Position numbers and translations under genes: made by a program. DNA of 53,531 nt from positions 1 through 53,531 of the forward strand of contig JAJPKB010000376.1 of the NCBI GenBank assembly GCA_021323915.1. The letters are read 5' to 3'. The stretch is from Chloroflexota bacterium. GTDB lineage: Bacteria; Chloroflexota; UBA6077; FW602-bin22; CADDYW01. Positions 39,261-47,925 of this stretch are shown here, one piece after another. The notes below the pieces were generated by a model that made no database searches, was not told where the DNA came from, and saw only the letters and a list, made by a program, of their open reading frames with translations. How positions within the stretch are numbered: the stretch's first letter is position 1; every line of letters begins with the position of its first letter.

Positions 39261-42200
39261 ATGGATATCTTCGCACTTCGTGACCAGGTCGTCGGCGAAT
39301 ACCGCGACTACGTCGAGTCGTTCGTCAATATCTTGGATGACCAGATCGACGCCTTCGTTCGCGAGCGACTCGCCAGTGGCGAGCTGTGGCCGGACGCCGT
39401 CCTCCAGCTCAACCCGGCCTATGAGCCCGCGGACACGCTTGGCGCGCTGGCTCAGCGCGGGGTCATCTGCTCCGAAACCGCCCGGCTCTTCGGCCCTGAT
39501 CTCCACCTCTACCGCCACCAGCAGGACGCGCTCGCGGCCGGACTGAAGGGCGAGCCTTACGTCGTCACGACCGGCACCGGCTCGGGCAAAAGCCTCACCT
39601 ACTTGGTGCCAATCGTCGACGCGGTCTTCCGCGACAATCCCGCGCGCCACTCGGTGAGGGCAGTCATCGTCTACCCGATGAACGCCCTCACCAACAGCCA
39701 GCTCGACGCGCTCAACGAGTACCGCCAGCGCAACTGGCCCGACTGCCCGGTCCGGTTCGCCCGCTACACTGGCCAAGAGAAGCAGGACGAGCGCACCGCC
39801 ATCCTGAGCGATCCACCGCACATCCTCCTGACCAACTACGTCATGCTGGAGTATATGCTGATCCGCCCCTACGAGCGGTCGCTGCTCCAGCAGACGACGC
39901 GCGACCTGCGTTTCCTGGTTCTCGACGAGCTGCACGTCTACCGGGGTCGCCAGGGAGCCGACGTCGCGATGCTCATGCGGCGGGTCCGGCAGCGCTCCGG
40001 CCGAGCTGACCTTCAGTTCGTCGGCACCTCGGCCACCCTGGCAACCCAGGGGGACCGGGCCGAGCGCCGCGCCCGGATTGCCGAAGTCGCCTCGACCCTG
40101 TTCGGCGTCGCGGTCTCCCCCGAAAACGTCATCGACGAGACTCTGCAGCGCATCGCCCGGGTGCCGGCGCCCGGCAACGCCAGCGAGCTCAAGGCCGTCG
40201 TCCAGCTCGCGCCGCCGCTGGCGACGCTGGAGTCGGTGACCGGCCACCCATTGGCGACCTGGGTCGAAGAAACCTTCGGGCTGGCAGTCGAAGCGGGGCG
40301 CTTGGTCCGTCAGCAGCCGATCGCCTTTGCCGCGGGATTACGCCGCCTTGTCCAGGAGACCGGGCTCGACGAGGCGCTTTGCCGCGACCGGTTGAAGGCC
40401 GTCCTGGAAGCCGGCAACGCCGTCCAAACGCCGGCTGGCGAGCCGCTGTTCGCCTTTCGCTTGCATCAGTTCCTGTCCTCCGGAAGCAGTGTCTTCGCGA
40501 CCCTGCAGCATGCACCAGAGCGCTTCCTCACCATGGAAGGGCAGTACGTCGCGCCCGCCGACCAATCTCCCCTCTCCACGGCCAGTGGAGAGGGGGCGGG
40601 GGTGAGGTCCGCCCCCCGGCGCCTGCTCTATCCCCTCGCCTTCTGCCGCGAGTGCGGCCAGGAATACTACCTCGTTGCGAAGACCGACGTGGACGGCATG
40701 CCTGGTCTCGTCCCCCGGTCGCCGCTGCTCAACGCGCCGGACGACGATACCCCGGGCACGCTGGGCTATTTCGCGATCGAACGTGACGACCTCTGGTCCG
40801 ACGACGAGGATCTCCCCGAGAGCTGGTTTGAGCAGCGGGCGGCTGGCCCACGCCTGAAAGCGAGCTACGCGAAGCACGTCCCGATCCGTTATTGGGCGCA
40901 GCCGGATGGTCGGCTGACCCTCACTCCGTCGGCTGCGGCCGACACCCCTCTCCCGCTGGCAGCGGGAGAGGGGCCGGGGGTGAGGGCCGTCTCCGGCTGG
41001 TTTCAGCCACGCCCGCTTATGCTCTGCCTGCGCTGCCGGGCCGCCTACGACCTGCGCGAGCGCAGCGACTTCGCCAAGCTCGCCACGTTGAGCCAGACCG
41101 GCCGTTCGACTGCGACGACGCTGCTGGCCAGCGCCGCCGTCGTGGATCTGCGCACCGATGGCACTCTGGAGCCCGAGGCGTGCAAGGTGCTCAGCTTCAC
41201 CGATAGTCGACAAGACGCTTCGCTCCAGGCCGGCCACCTCAACGACTTCGTTCAGGTTGCCCTGTTGCGCGGCGCGCTCATTCGCGCCATCGAGCACGAA
41301 GGCTCATTGACCTATGATCGCATCGGCGTCGCCGTGTTCGAGGCGCTGCAGCTCCGTCCGGAGCAGTTCATGCGCGAGCCGGTCGAGGGTGGGCCCGGCT
41401 ACGACGCGGCCCGACGAATCATGACCGAGCTGCTCGAGTACCGTGCCTTTGAGGATCTCCGCCGCGCCTGGCGGGTCGCCCAGCCGAACCTGGAGCAGTG
41501 CGGGCTCCTCCGCATCGACTACGCCGGCCTGCCGACGCTGGCCGCCGATCCGGAGGCCTGGGCAAGCGCACCAGGCCTCTCGCTCGTCTCGTCCGAGCGG
41601 CGCGAGGCCGTCCTCCGCGCCGTGCTCGACCATCTGCGCGGCAGTCTGGCCATCGACGCGCAAAGCCTGACCAGTGATTGGCAGCAGCAGCTCGCGAGTC
41701 GGGCCGGCGATCGCCGGCTACGCGAGCCCTGGGCGATCGACGAGCACGAGACGCTGCGCCGGAGCGTCGTCGCGCTCCTTCCTGACGTCACCCCGCTACA
41801 TGGCGACGAACGCGGTACGATCGGCCTGGGTCCGCGCTCGGCGGTTGGCCGCTATCTCCGCTCCCGTCACACCTGGGGCATCGCGGCCGACCTTACTTCT
41901 GATGAGGTCGCCGAGGTCGTCCGGGCCATCGTCGGCGTGCTCCGTGGCCACATTCTGAAGGTGCAGCAGCGAAACGGCGAAGACTACGGCGTCCAAATCA
42001 TGGCCGACGTCCTCCGTTGGCGCCCAGGTGATGGGAAGGCGCCGGGTCCGGATCCCGTCCGCGCTCGCTCACTCTACCTGCGCAAGGCAGAACATCAGCG
42101 CAGCGAGCCAAACCGGTACTTCGCTCGGCTGTATCAAGAGCGGGCGCTCGGTCTCGTCGCCGTGACCGGCCGTGAGCATACCGGCCAGGTTGCGATGGAG

Positions 42201-44495
42201 GACCGCATCGAGCGGGAGCAAAAATTCCGCAAGGGCGAGCTCACCGCTCTGTTCTGTTCGCCAACGATGGAGCTCGGGATCGACATCCGCGACCTGAGCG
42301 TGGTTCATCTGCGCAACGTACCACCAACGCCGGCCAACTACGCCCAGCGCAGCGGCCGGGCCGGCCGAGGCGGTCGCCCGGCCCTCGTCCTGGCCTTCTG
42401 CAGCCAGGGTAACGCCCACGATCAGTACTTCTTTCGCCAGAAGCAGCGCATGATTGCCGGGGCGGTCGCCCCGGCGCGCATGGACCTCGCCAACCGCGAC
42501 CTCGTCGAGGCGCACTTACGCGCCGTCTGGCTCTCCCTGGTCGGTCTGCCGCTCCACAGCTCGATGGACCAGATCTTAGACGTCGAAGCTGACGGCTATC
42601 CCCTGCTGAGCAATCTCGCCGGCCAGATCGACCTGTCCGAGGCGCGCCGGCGGGAAGTGATCGCGGCCTTCCGGCAGATCGTTGGCCTGGGCGGCGAAGC
42701 GATCTCCACCGCGGATTGGTATTCCGAGAAGTGGCTCGCCGAGACGGTGGCCGACGCGCCTCGGGCGTTCAATGCCGCTTTCAACCGCTGGCGCGAGCTC
42801 TACCGAGCGGCGACCGAGCAGCGGACCGCGGCGCGACGGATCATCGACCGCCCTCGGAGCCGGCAGAGCTCGGACGAGCGGGCCGCCGCGGAGCACCAAG
42901 AACAAGAGGCAAAGCGCGAGATCGACCTCCTGTTGAACCAGGGCGATTCGACCGAGTCGGACTTCTACCCCTACCGCTACCTCGCCACCGAGGGCTTCCT
43001 GCCCGGCTACAACTTCCCACGCTTGCCGCTCCGCGCGCTCGTGGGGAACCGCGACCAGACTCAGGCGATCGACCGCCCGCGCTTCCTCGGCCTCGCCGAA
43101 TTCGGCCCGCAGAACGTTATCTACCACGAGGGCCGCAAGCACCGCGTCAACGCCTGCATCCTGCCGGCGGGTGGGGTCGAGGGACGGATGACCCGGGCGA
43201 AGCTTTGTCAGTACTGCGGGTACATCTACCCGAGCACGGCGGCGACCACCGACGTCTGCAGCCACTGCGGAACGGCGCTGGACGGCGCGACCTCGGACTT
43301 CCCCCAGCGCCTGCTCGACCAGCCAACGGTCCGGGCTACCCGCTGGGCGCGGATTACCTCCGACGAGGAAGAGCGGGCCCGCGAGGGCTACCGCATCACC
43401 ACCCATTACCGTTTTGCCCCCGGTGACCGGTCCCACCGCGTGGACGTCGCGGTCGACGGCGCGACCATCCTGGAAGTCACCCACGCGCCCCAGGCCGAGA
43501 TCTGGCAGATCAACCACGGCTGGCGGCGCGTGACCGATCGCAATGGCTTTACCATCGATCGGGAGACCGGCCGTTGGCGCAAGCGCGAGGATGACGACGT
43601 CAACGACGACCTCGCGGAGCCGACCGCGAACGCGCCCTTGAACGGCGTCGAGCCCTACGTCACCGACCAACGCAACGTTCTGCTGCTGCGTCCCCGCCTC
43701 GGACAGACACCCACCGAGGAGTTCCTGCTCAGCCTTGCCTACGCCCTGCAGCGAGGGATTCAATTTGTCTTTCAGGTCGAGGAACGCGAGGTCGAGATCG
43801 AGCTCGTCGGCCAGGGTGAGCACCAGCGTCTGCTGTTCTGGGAAGCGGCCGAGGGCGGCACCGGCGTCTGGGACCGCATGTTTGCCGATCGCGACGCCTT
43901 CGTCGAGGTGGCCCGCGAAGCCCTGCGCATCTGTCACTTCGATCCCGAGACCGGCCAAGAGGATCTGACCTGGGCTTCCCGGTGCGCCATCGCCTGCTAT
44001 GACTGCCTCCTCAGCTACACCAACCAGCCCGAGCACCGTTACCTGAATCGGCATAGCGTCCGCGATTACCTGCTCGCGCTAACCAAGGCCACGGTCGCAC
44101 CGACGACGGCCGGACGCACCTACGACGAGCAGTATCTCTGGCTGCGGGAGCGCACGGATCCGCGCTCCGACCTGGAGCACCAGTTCCTCGATTTCCTCCA
44201 CGAGCGTAGGCTACACCTGCCGGACCTGGCGCAGCACCAGCCTGCCGCCGACGTACCGGTCCAGCCGGATTTCTATTACGAGCGGCGGGCCTCCGGCGTG
44301 CCCGACCCCACCTTACCCGGCATCTGCGTCTTCGTCGACGGTCCGTCGCACGACGATCCGGAGCAGAAAAGGCGAGATCGCGAGGTACGGGAGGATTTGC
44401 GCGATCGAGGCTATCGGGTGGTCGCCGTCCGGTACGATCGTAGCTTCGAGGAACAGATCGCCGCTTATATTGACATATTCGGCAGCTCCCAGTAG
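39261..44495 (+). CDS. Giant DEAD/DEAH helicase with MZB/DUF1998 zinc modules and C-terminal nuclease-like domain (DrmA-DrmB-like fusion)
   Basis: A 1744-residue protein. Helicase core: GTGSGKS (Lys110), VLDELH (Asp222), GTSATLATQ, and motif VI YAQRSGRAGRGGR (about 1029). Cysteine pairs CRECGQ and CLRC lie in the middle. C-terminal half: zinc ribbon CQYCGY (Cys1316)...CSHCG, then the MZB/DUF1998 region with CAIACYDCLLSYTNQPEHRY (Cys1579, Cys1582). The last 110 residues show QPDFYYE (Asp1670) and ICVFVDGPSHDD (Asp1693), then RDRGYRVVAVR, as in Vsr/DUF559-type PD-(D/E)XK nucleases. In DISARM, helicase (DrmA), DUF1998 protein (DrmB) and nuclease (DrmC, a PLD enzyme) are separate; here one chain seems to combine these roles. 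MrfA- or DruE-type helicases are alternatives. GGAG lies about 10 bases before the ATG. Two palindromic repeats are inserted in frame. Confidence 0.83.
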   Translation: MDIFALRDQVVGEYRDYVESFVNILDDQIDAFVRERLASGELWPDAVLQLNPAYEPADTLGALAQRGVICSETARLFGPDLHLYRHQQDALAAGLKGEPYVVTTGTGSGKSLTYLVPIVDAVFRDNPARHSVRAVIVYPMNALTNSQLDALNEYRQRNWPDCPVRFARYTGQEKQDERTAILSDPPHILLTNYVMLEYMLIRPYERSLLQQTTRDLRFLVLDELHVYRGRQGADVAMLMRRVRQRSGRADLQFVGTSATLATQGDRAERRARIAEVASTLFGVAVSPENVIDETLQRIARVPAPGNASELKAVVQLAPPLATLESVTGHPLATWVEETFGLAVEAGRLVRQQPIAFAAGLRRLVQETGLDEALCRDRLKAVLEAGNAVQTPAGEPLFAFRLHQFLSSGSSVFATLQHAPERFLTMEGQYVAPADQSPLSTASGEGAGVRSAPRRLLYPLAFCRECGQEYYLVAKTDVDGMPGLVPRSPLLNAPDDDTPGTLGYFAIERDDLWSDDEDLPESWFEQRAAGPRLKASYAKHVPIRYWAQPDGRLTLTPSAAADTPLPLAAGEGPGVRAVSGWFQPRPLMLCLRCRAAYDLRERSDFAKLATLSQTGRSTATTLLASAAVVDLRTDGTLEPEACKVLSFTDSRQDASLQAGHLNDFVQVALLRGALIRAIEHEGSLTYDRIGVAVFEALQLRPEQFMREPVEGGPGYDAARRIMTELLEYRAFEDLRRAWRVAQPNLEQCGLLRIDYAGLPTLAADPEAWASAPGLSLVSSERREAVLRAVLDHLRGSLAIDAQSLTSDWQQQLASRAGDRRLREPWAIDEHETLRRSVVALLPDVTPLHGDERGTIGLGPRSAVGRYLRSRHTWGIAADLTSDEVAEVVRAIVGVLRGHILKVQQRNGEDYGVQIMADVLRWRPGDGKAPGPDPVRARSLYLRKAEHQRSEPNRYFARLYQERALGLVAVTGREHTGQVAMEDRIEREQKFRKGELTALFCSPTMELGIDIRDLSVVHLRNVPPTPANYAQRSGRAGRGGRPALVLAFCSQGNAHDQYFFRQKQRMIAGAVAPARMDLANRDLVEAHLRAVWLSLVGLPLHSSMDQILDVEADGYPLLSNLAGQIDLSEARRREVIAAFRQIVGLGGEAISTADWYSEKWLAETVADAPRAFNAAFNRWRELYRAATEQRTAARRIIDRPRSRQSSDERAAAEHQEQEAKREIDLLLNQGDSTESDFYPYRYLATEGFLPGYNFPRLPLRALVGNRDQTQAIDRPRFLGLAEFGPQNVIYHEGRKHRVNACILPAGGVEGRMTRAKLCQYCGYIYPSTAATTDVCSHCGTALDGATSDFPQRLLDQPTVRATRWARITSDEEERAREGYRITTHYRFAPGDRSHRVDVAVDGATILEVTHAPQAEIWQINHGWRRVTDRNGFTIDRETGRWRKREDDDVNDDLAEPTANAPLNGVEPYVTDQRNVLLLRPRLGQTPTEEFLLSLAYALQRGIQFVFQVEEREVEIELVGQGEHQRLLFWEAAEGGTGVWDRMFADRDAFVEVAREALRICHFDPETGQEDLTWASRCAIACYDCLLSYTNQPEHRYLNRHSVRDYLLALTKATVAPTTAGRTYDEQYLWLRERTDPRSDLEHQFLDFLHERRLHLPDLAQHQPAADVPVQPDFYYERRASGVPDPTLPGICVFVDGPSHDDPEQKRRDREVREDLRDRGYRVVAVRYDRSFEEQIAAYIDIFGSSQ
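40566..40607. repeat. Type 1 palindromic repeat inside the giant helicase gene (copy E)
   Basis: TCTCCCCTCTCCAC-GGCCA-GTGGAGAGGGGGCGGGGGTGAGG. A variant with a different hairpin tip but the same GGGGGTGAGG end. In frame, translated as SPLSTASGEGAGVRS (about residues 436-450), just before the first zinc-binding pair CRECGQ. Confidence 0.75.
40918..40986. repeat. Type 1 palindromic repeat inside the giant helicase gene (copy F)
   Basis: CCCTCACTCCGTCGGCTG, CCCCTCTCCCGCTG, then CAGCGGGAGAGGGGCCGG and GGGTGAGGG. It is closest to copies C and D in carrying a GTCGG-GC block. In frame, translated as TLTPSAAADTPLPLAAGEGP then GVRA (about 552-575), just before the second cysteine pair. Confidence 0.85.
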
Positions 44496-44557
44496 GTCAG
44501 TGTCACGTCCACCCTCCTCGGCAGCGGAGTCGCGTTCGTTTGGGGCGTCAGCAGTAG

Positions 44558-44676
44558 TGGCTGGTGCTTTTTCCCGGGATAGCGATCACCTTGACGGTCA
44601 TGGCCGCTAATCTGCTTGGCGACGCCCTCCGCGACGTCCTGGAGCCACATCTGAAGCGGCAAGATCAGATCAGAGG
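44558..44676 (+). pseudogene. Remnant of a DppC-type peptide ABC permease (C-terminus)
   Basis: Translation after an in-frame TAG gives [20 protein letters not shown] then [17 protein letters not shown], the characteristic last 35 residues of dipeptide/oligopeptide ABC permeases. No upstream part or start exists. It lies in the 412-base gap between the giant helicase and the MOSC gene, together with the next remnant. Confidence 0.6.
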
Positions 44677-44699
44677 GACCCGCAGCGTGGTAAGAGTAA

Positions 44700-44864
44700 G
44701 AGGGGCGCCTCTGGAGCACGGTGCTGGGGCTGTACCTGCTGGTGCAAGGATGCTTTCTCCAGGCGATGACGCCAGAAGGCCAGCTTCTGCTGACTCCGGA
44801 GCAGATCACGGCCGCCTGGCACCAAGCGGAGCGGGAGCGTGACGCGGAGCTTATTGGACCTCTT
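44700..44864 (+). pseudogene. Remnant of a Uma2-type endonuclease (C-terminus)
   Basis: After an in-frame TAA the translation reads [19 protein letters not shown], then [20 protein letters not shown] and ERERDAEL. This is like the C-terminal tail of Uma2 (DUF820) family proteins, which reads LWSPVLGL...LLTPEE followed by a charged helix. The nuclease core is missing, so it is a fragment. Confidence 0.5.
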
Positions 44865-44907
44865 TCTTCTCCGCGTTTCCGCGTGAGTCGTTTCCTGTCT
44901 TCCATCC

Positions 44908-45450
44908 TCAGACCGGTTCGAGTGGCCGGTGCGGTATCGGCGGTAGCTCAATCCGAATCGGGTCGCCGGGGCGGACCAGTCCGCTGGCAACAACGATTCC
45001 CATAACCCCCGCTTTACGGATCAGGTTGCCCTGCTCGTCGCGGCCGAGCACTGCCGCCATCAGGCCAGGCTGAATCTGATCCAGTTGGGCGCAGGGGGTA
45101 CGCAGACCGGTGATCTCGACAATCGCCTCTTCGCCCAGGCACAGCCGGGTGCCGGTCGGCAGGCCGAGTAGATCGATTCCTCGGGTGGTGATATTCTCTC
45201 CCATCTGCCCCGCCGCCACCTCGAAACCGGCTTCCCGTAACTCGGTGTGGAGCTCGCTGTGAATCAGGTGCACCTGGCGGAGATTGGGCTGGTGCGGGTC
45301 GCGGGCGACCCGCGAGCGGTGTTTGACAGTGACGCCAGCGTGGGCATCGCCTGCGACACCAAGTCCGGCGAGCAATTGGATCGCTAACTGATTGCCCTTG
45401 CTTAACGAATGGGTTGGACTGCAGCTCACTGCCTCGACGATGGCGGTCAT
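44908..45450 (-). CDS. MOSC domain protein
   Basis: A 180-residue MOSC (MoCo sulfurase C-terminal) domain protein. Family features: GVAGDAHAG near the start, QVHLIHSELHTEL, GQMGENITTRGIDLLGLPTG, and the conserved cysteine in GLRTPCAQLDQI, thought to carry sulfur or contact the molybdenum cofactor. GGAGG lies about 5 bases upstream of the ATG. Stand-alone MOSC proteins are sulfur carriers or N-hydroxylated-compound reductase partners; the exact role is unknown. Confidence 0.87.
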   Translation of the reverse strand: MTAIVEAVSCSPTHSLSKGNQLAIQLLAGLGVAGDAHAGVTVKHRSRVARDPHQPNLRQVHLIHSELHTELREAGFEVAAGQMGENITTRGIDLLGLPTGTRLCLGEEAIVEITGLRTPCAQLDQIQPGLMAAVLGRDEQGNLIRKAGVMGIVVASGLVRPGDPIRIELPPIPHRPLEPV

Positions 45451-45465
45451 CCTTACCTCCGACAG

Positions 45466-45645
45466 CTACTCTCTTTGGCCACCCACGAGCAACCGGTTGC
45501 TACCGGCATGATAACCGATCGGCCGACTGAAAGCGAGAGACCGAATCACCGCGGGTGGCGCCCAGGCCTTAATGCCGTAATACCATAACGCCTTCTTGAG
45601 CGTTTGCCATTGCTGGCCATCGTAACCAGAGGTGGCCAGCGCCAC
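45466..45645 (-). CDS. Possible small protein or gene remnant, not recognised
   Basis: A 59-codon frame from GTG at 45645, 4 bases after the sulfatase stop, to TAG: ALATSGYDGQQWQTLKKALW then YYGIKAWAPPAVIRSLAFSR. Composition is protein-like (several Trp, Tyr and Arg in a regular pattern) and it fills the gap between the sulfatase and MOSC genes. There is no clear ribosome site. It could be the tail of a lost gene; I cannot assign a family. Confidence 0.3.
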   Translation of the reverse strand: MALATSGYDGQQWQTLKKALWYYGIKAWAPPAVIRSLAFSRPIGYHAGSNRLLVGGQRE

Positions 45646-45649
45646 TGGT

Positions 45650-47152
45650 TCACTGCGGGAATCCCACCATCTTGTCCGGGGCCAACTGCGGCGGTGCCGG
45701 GAAATGGAGTCCGCGCTGGCCGGACCAGGTGCGGTCCGGCCGGGGGACGTAGGGACCGGGATCGTAGCCGACCAGGACGCCATCTTTAACCCAGCCCGAT
45801 TCGAGGTCGCGGCCCCAGAGCTGACCGCACAGCCGCTCGGTCAGGCGGCGGCGGATACCCCGGTAGGCAGGGTCGTCGGCAACGTCGCGCGTCTCGGTCG
45901 GATCCTCGGCCAGATCGAACAACTGGACGTGGTTGCCGGCTGGGTACCAGATCAGCTTGTGCCGCCCGTCGTGGAGCATGCGGGTGGCGCCGTGGTTTTC
46001 CAGGCAATCGCCGTACAGCAGGTCGCGGCGCGCGGCACCGAGCATCGACTGCCCCTCCACCGTTGCCGGGATCGGCACGCCGGCCAGCTCAAGCAAGGTC
46101 GGCATGACATCGGCCAGACCAACCAGGCGGTCGTCGGTCGTGCCCGCCGGTACACGTGGCTCCTGGGCCGTTCCCATCAAGATCATCGGGATCCGCGCCG
46201 AGCCCTCGTAGAAGAGGCGCTTCGCGTAGAGCCCGAAGTCACCGAGCATGTCGCCGTGATCGGCGGTGAAGAGGATGACCGTGTTGTCGAGCAATCCTTC
46301 CTCGCGAAGTGTGCCCAGAACCAGCCGGAACTGGTGGTCGATGTGAGTGCAGACGGCGTAGAAGGCACGTCGGACTTCCCGCAGGACCGCTTCCGGTAGC
46401 ATCCGCCAATAGTTGCGCTCCATCTTCAGGCAGTAAGGCAGCGCGTCCGGATCAGCGCACCAGTCGCCCCAGAGGGCCGGCGGCGGCTCGAACTGCCGGT
46501 AGTAATCCATGTAAATGGACAATGGCGTGATCGGCGGGTGCGGATTGGTGTAGGACAGGTACCAGAAGCTCGGGCGGGTCGGATCGCGTCGCTTGATCGT
46601 CCGGCACATCGTCTGAGTCTGCCAGTTGGTGACGTGGCAATCTTCTTCGAGATGCCAGGGGCGATGCATATAATTGTTGTTGTTCATGCCACCGGCGAAT
46701 TGCTGGCCGACGTGGCCACGATCGGCCAGGAAGATCTCGTAGTCATCGATCGCCCCCAGGTGCGGCCGGCCTTCCTCGGCGAGCTGCACGTCGTCGAAGC
46801 CGATCCGGTCCCGTGGCGGATAGACGTGGAGCTTTCCGACGGCGTAGGTCTGGTAGCCGGCATCACGGAAGGCCCGGGGCAGGCTGGTGAGGTGTCTTGG
46901 CCAGGTTCCCACCGTGTTAAAAACGCGGTCACCGTGAGTACGGGTGCTGGTGCCGGTCATCAAGGTCCGGCGGGCCGGGATGCAGATCGGACATTCCGAG
47001 TAAGCACGGGGATAACAGACACCGTTACGCGCGAGCTGATCCAGGGTCGGCGTCTGGATGACCGGATGTCCGGCGCAGCCGAGCAACGAGCCCGGCCATT
47101 GATCGACGGTTACCAAGAGGACGTTCGGTCGGTCTAGCTGTGGAGAGCTCAT
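45650..47152 (-). CDS. Sulfatase (formylglycine-dependent, type I)
   Basis: A 500-residue sulfatase/phosphodiesterase-fold enzyme. RPNVLLVTVDQW contains the N-terminal metal-site aspartate. PICIPARRTLMTG is the sulfatase signature C-x-P-x-R, Cys57 being the residue converted to formylglycine. VILFTADHGDMLGDFGLYAK supplies the second metal-binding set. No signal peptide is seen, so it is probably cytoplasmic. ATG at 47152 is chosen over an in-frame TTG at 47167, with GGGG about 9 bases upstream. With the GH1 and PL8 genes in the window it hints at use of sulfated glycans (inference). A formylglycine-generating enzyme is not encoded here. Confidence 0.88.
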   Translation of the reverse strand: MSSPQLDRPNVLLVTVDQWPGSLLGCAGHPVIQTPTLDQLARNGVCYPRAYSECPICIPARRTLMTGTSTRTHGDRVFNTVGTWPRHLTSLPRAFRDAGYQTYAVGKLHVYPPRDRIGFDDVQLAEEGRPHLGAIDDYEIFLADRGHVGQQFAGGMNNNNYMHRPWHLEEDCHVTNWQTQTMCRTIKRRDPTRPSFWYLSYTNPHPPITPLSIYMDYYRQFEPPPALWGDWCADPDALPYCLKMERNYWRMLPEAVLREVRRAFYAVCTHIDHQFRLVLGTLREEGLLDNTVILFTADHGDMLGDFGLYAKRLFYEGSARIPMILMGTAQEPRVPAGTTDDRLVGLADVMPTLLELAGVPIPATVEGQSMLGAARRDLLYGDCLENHGATRMLHDGRHKLIWYPAGNHVQLFDLAEDPTETRDVADDPAYRGIRRRLTERLCGQLWGRDLESGWVKDGVLVGYDPGPYVPRPDRTWSGQRGLHFPAPPQLAPDKMVGFPQ

Positions 47153-47258
47153 GGATGATGACCCCAATCGTGTAATCGCGGGCCATTATAACGGAGCGAT
47201 TCCACCAGCGTCTAACTCGGCGTATTCAGCCGCCGGGCTCCTTCACCTTTTGCCCCTC

Positions 47259-47925
47259 TTACTGAACGTCCCTTCGGCTTGTCGCCCAGCAGCCCAGCAC
47301 CGCGACGACCAGACCGCCGACGACACCGACGAGAAGGGCAGTGAGCTGCACCTCCGCGGGGATCGTTACCCCCGGCCGGGGCTGGGCGATGTAGGGAATT
47401 GACTATGGGAAAAGGCTCGCGAGGCCCGCCGAGCGAGGTGTGGAGATACTTAGGACCAGGCCGGCGACCGTGCTGACAATTCCCAGCCCGAGGGCGACGG
47501 TGAAGCTGCGCCAGCGGGTTGCCACCCAGGCCTGAACCGAGAGGAGAAGCACGGCCGCGACCGCGAACACGAGTGCCTGGCCAAAGATCGTCGCCCAGGG
47601 AATTGGTAAGGTCAAGCCCAGATCCGGCCGCAACGTCAGCAGGACGAAGCCCTCAATTCCCACGCCCACCGCGAGGACGAGGGTGCTCAGGGCGACGAGC
47701 GCGGCGGCGACGAGCAGCTTCGCGGCGTAGATGCTCCAGCGGCCAATCGGCAAGGCGAAGATATGTTTCCAGGCGTTCTCGCGGTGCTCGAGTCCAGCGA
47801 GCAGCGAGGTCTCCAGCGCGACGAAGAGCGGCAGCCCGAGCAGACACCAGAGGAAAAAGACGAAGTTGTGGACCGATACTGTTCCTTCGTCGTCATCTCG
47901 ATCCACCATTTCGTGGAGTGAAGAA
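47259..47925 (-). pseudogene. ABC-2 type permease, truncated and with an internal stop
   Basis: Membrane protein remnant with four or five helices (FVFFLWCLLGLPLFVALETS; LLVAAALVALSTLVLAVGVG; ALVFAVAAVLLLSVQAWVAT). ALPIGRWSIYAAKLL is typical of ABC-2 permeases. The frame is interrupted by TAG at 47403-47405 (SLFP-stop-SIPYIAQ) and continues in the same frame with another helix (LTALLVGVVGGLVVAVLGCW) to TAA at 47259-47261. A TGG-to-TAG change would explain it. The N-terminal helix and cytoplasmic start are also missing, where the frame runs into the GH1 gene, and no ATPase is adjacent. Both lesions point to a decayed gene. Confidence 0.72.

Noticed and set aside
42576-44054. 492-codon minus-strand frame opposite the giant helicase
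   Set aside because: A GC-rich shadow of the DUF1998 part; no ribosome site or family features.
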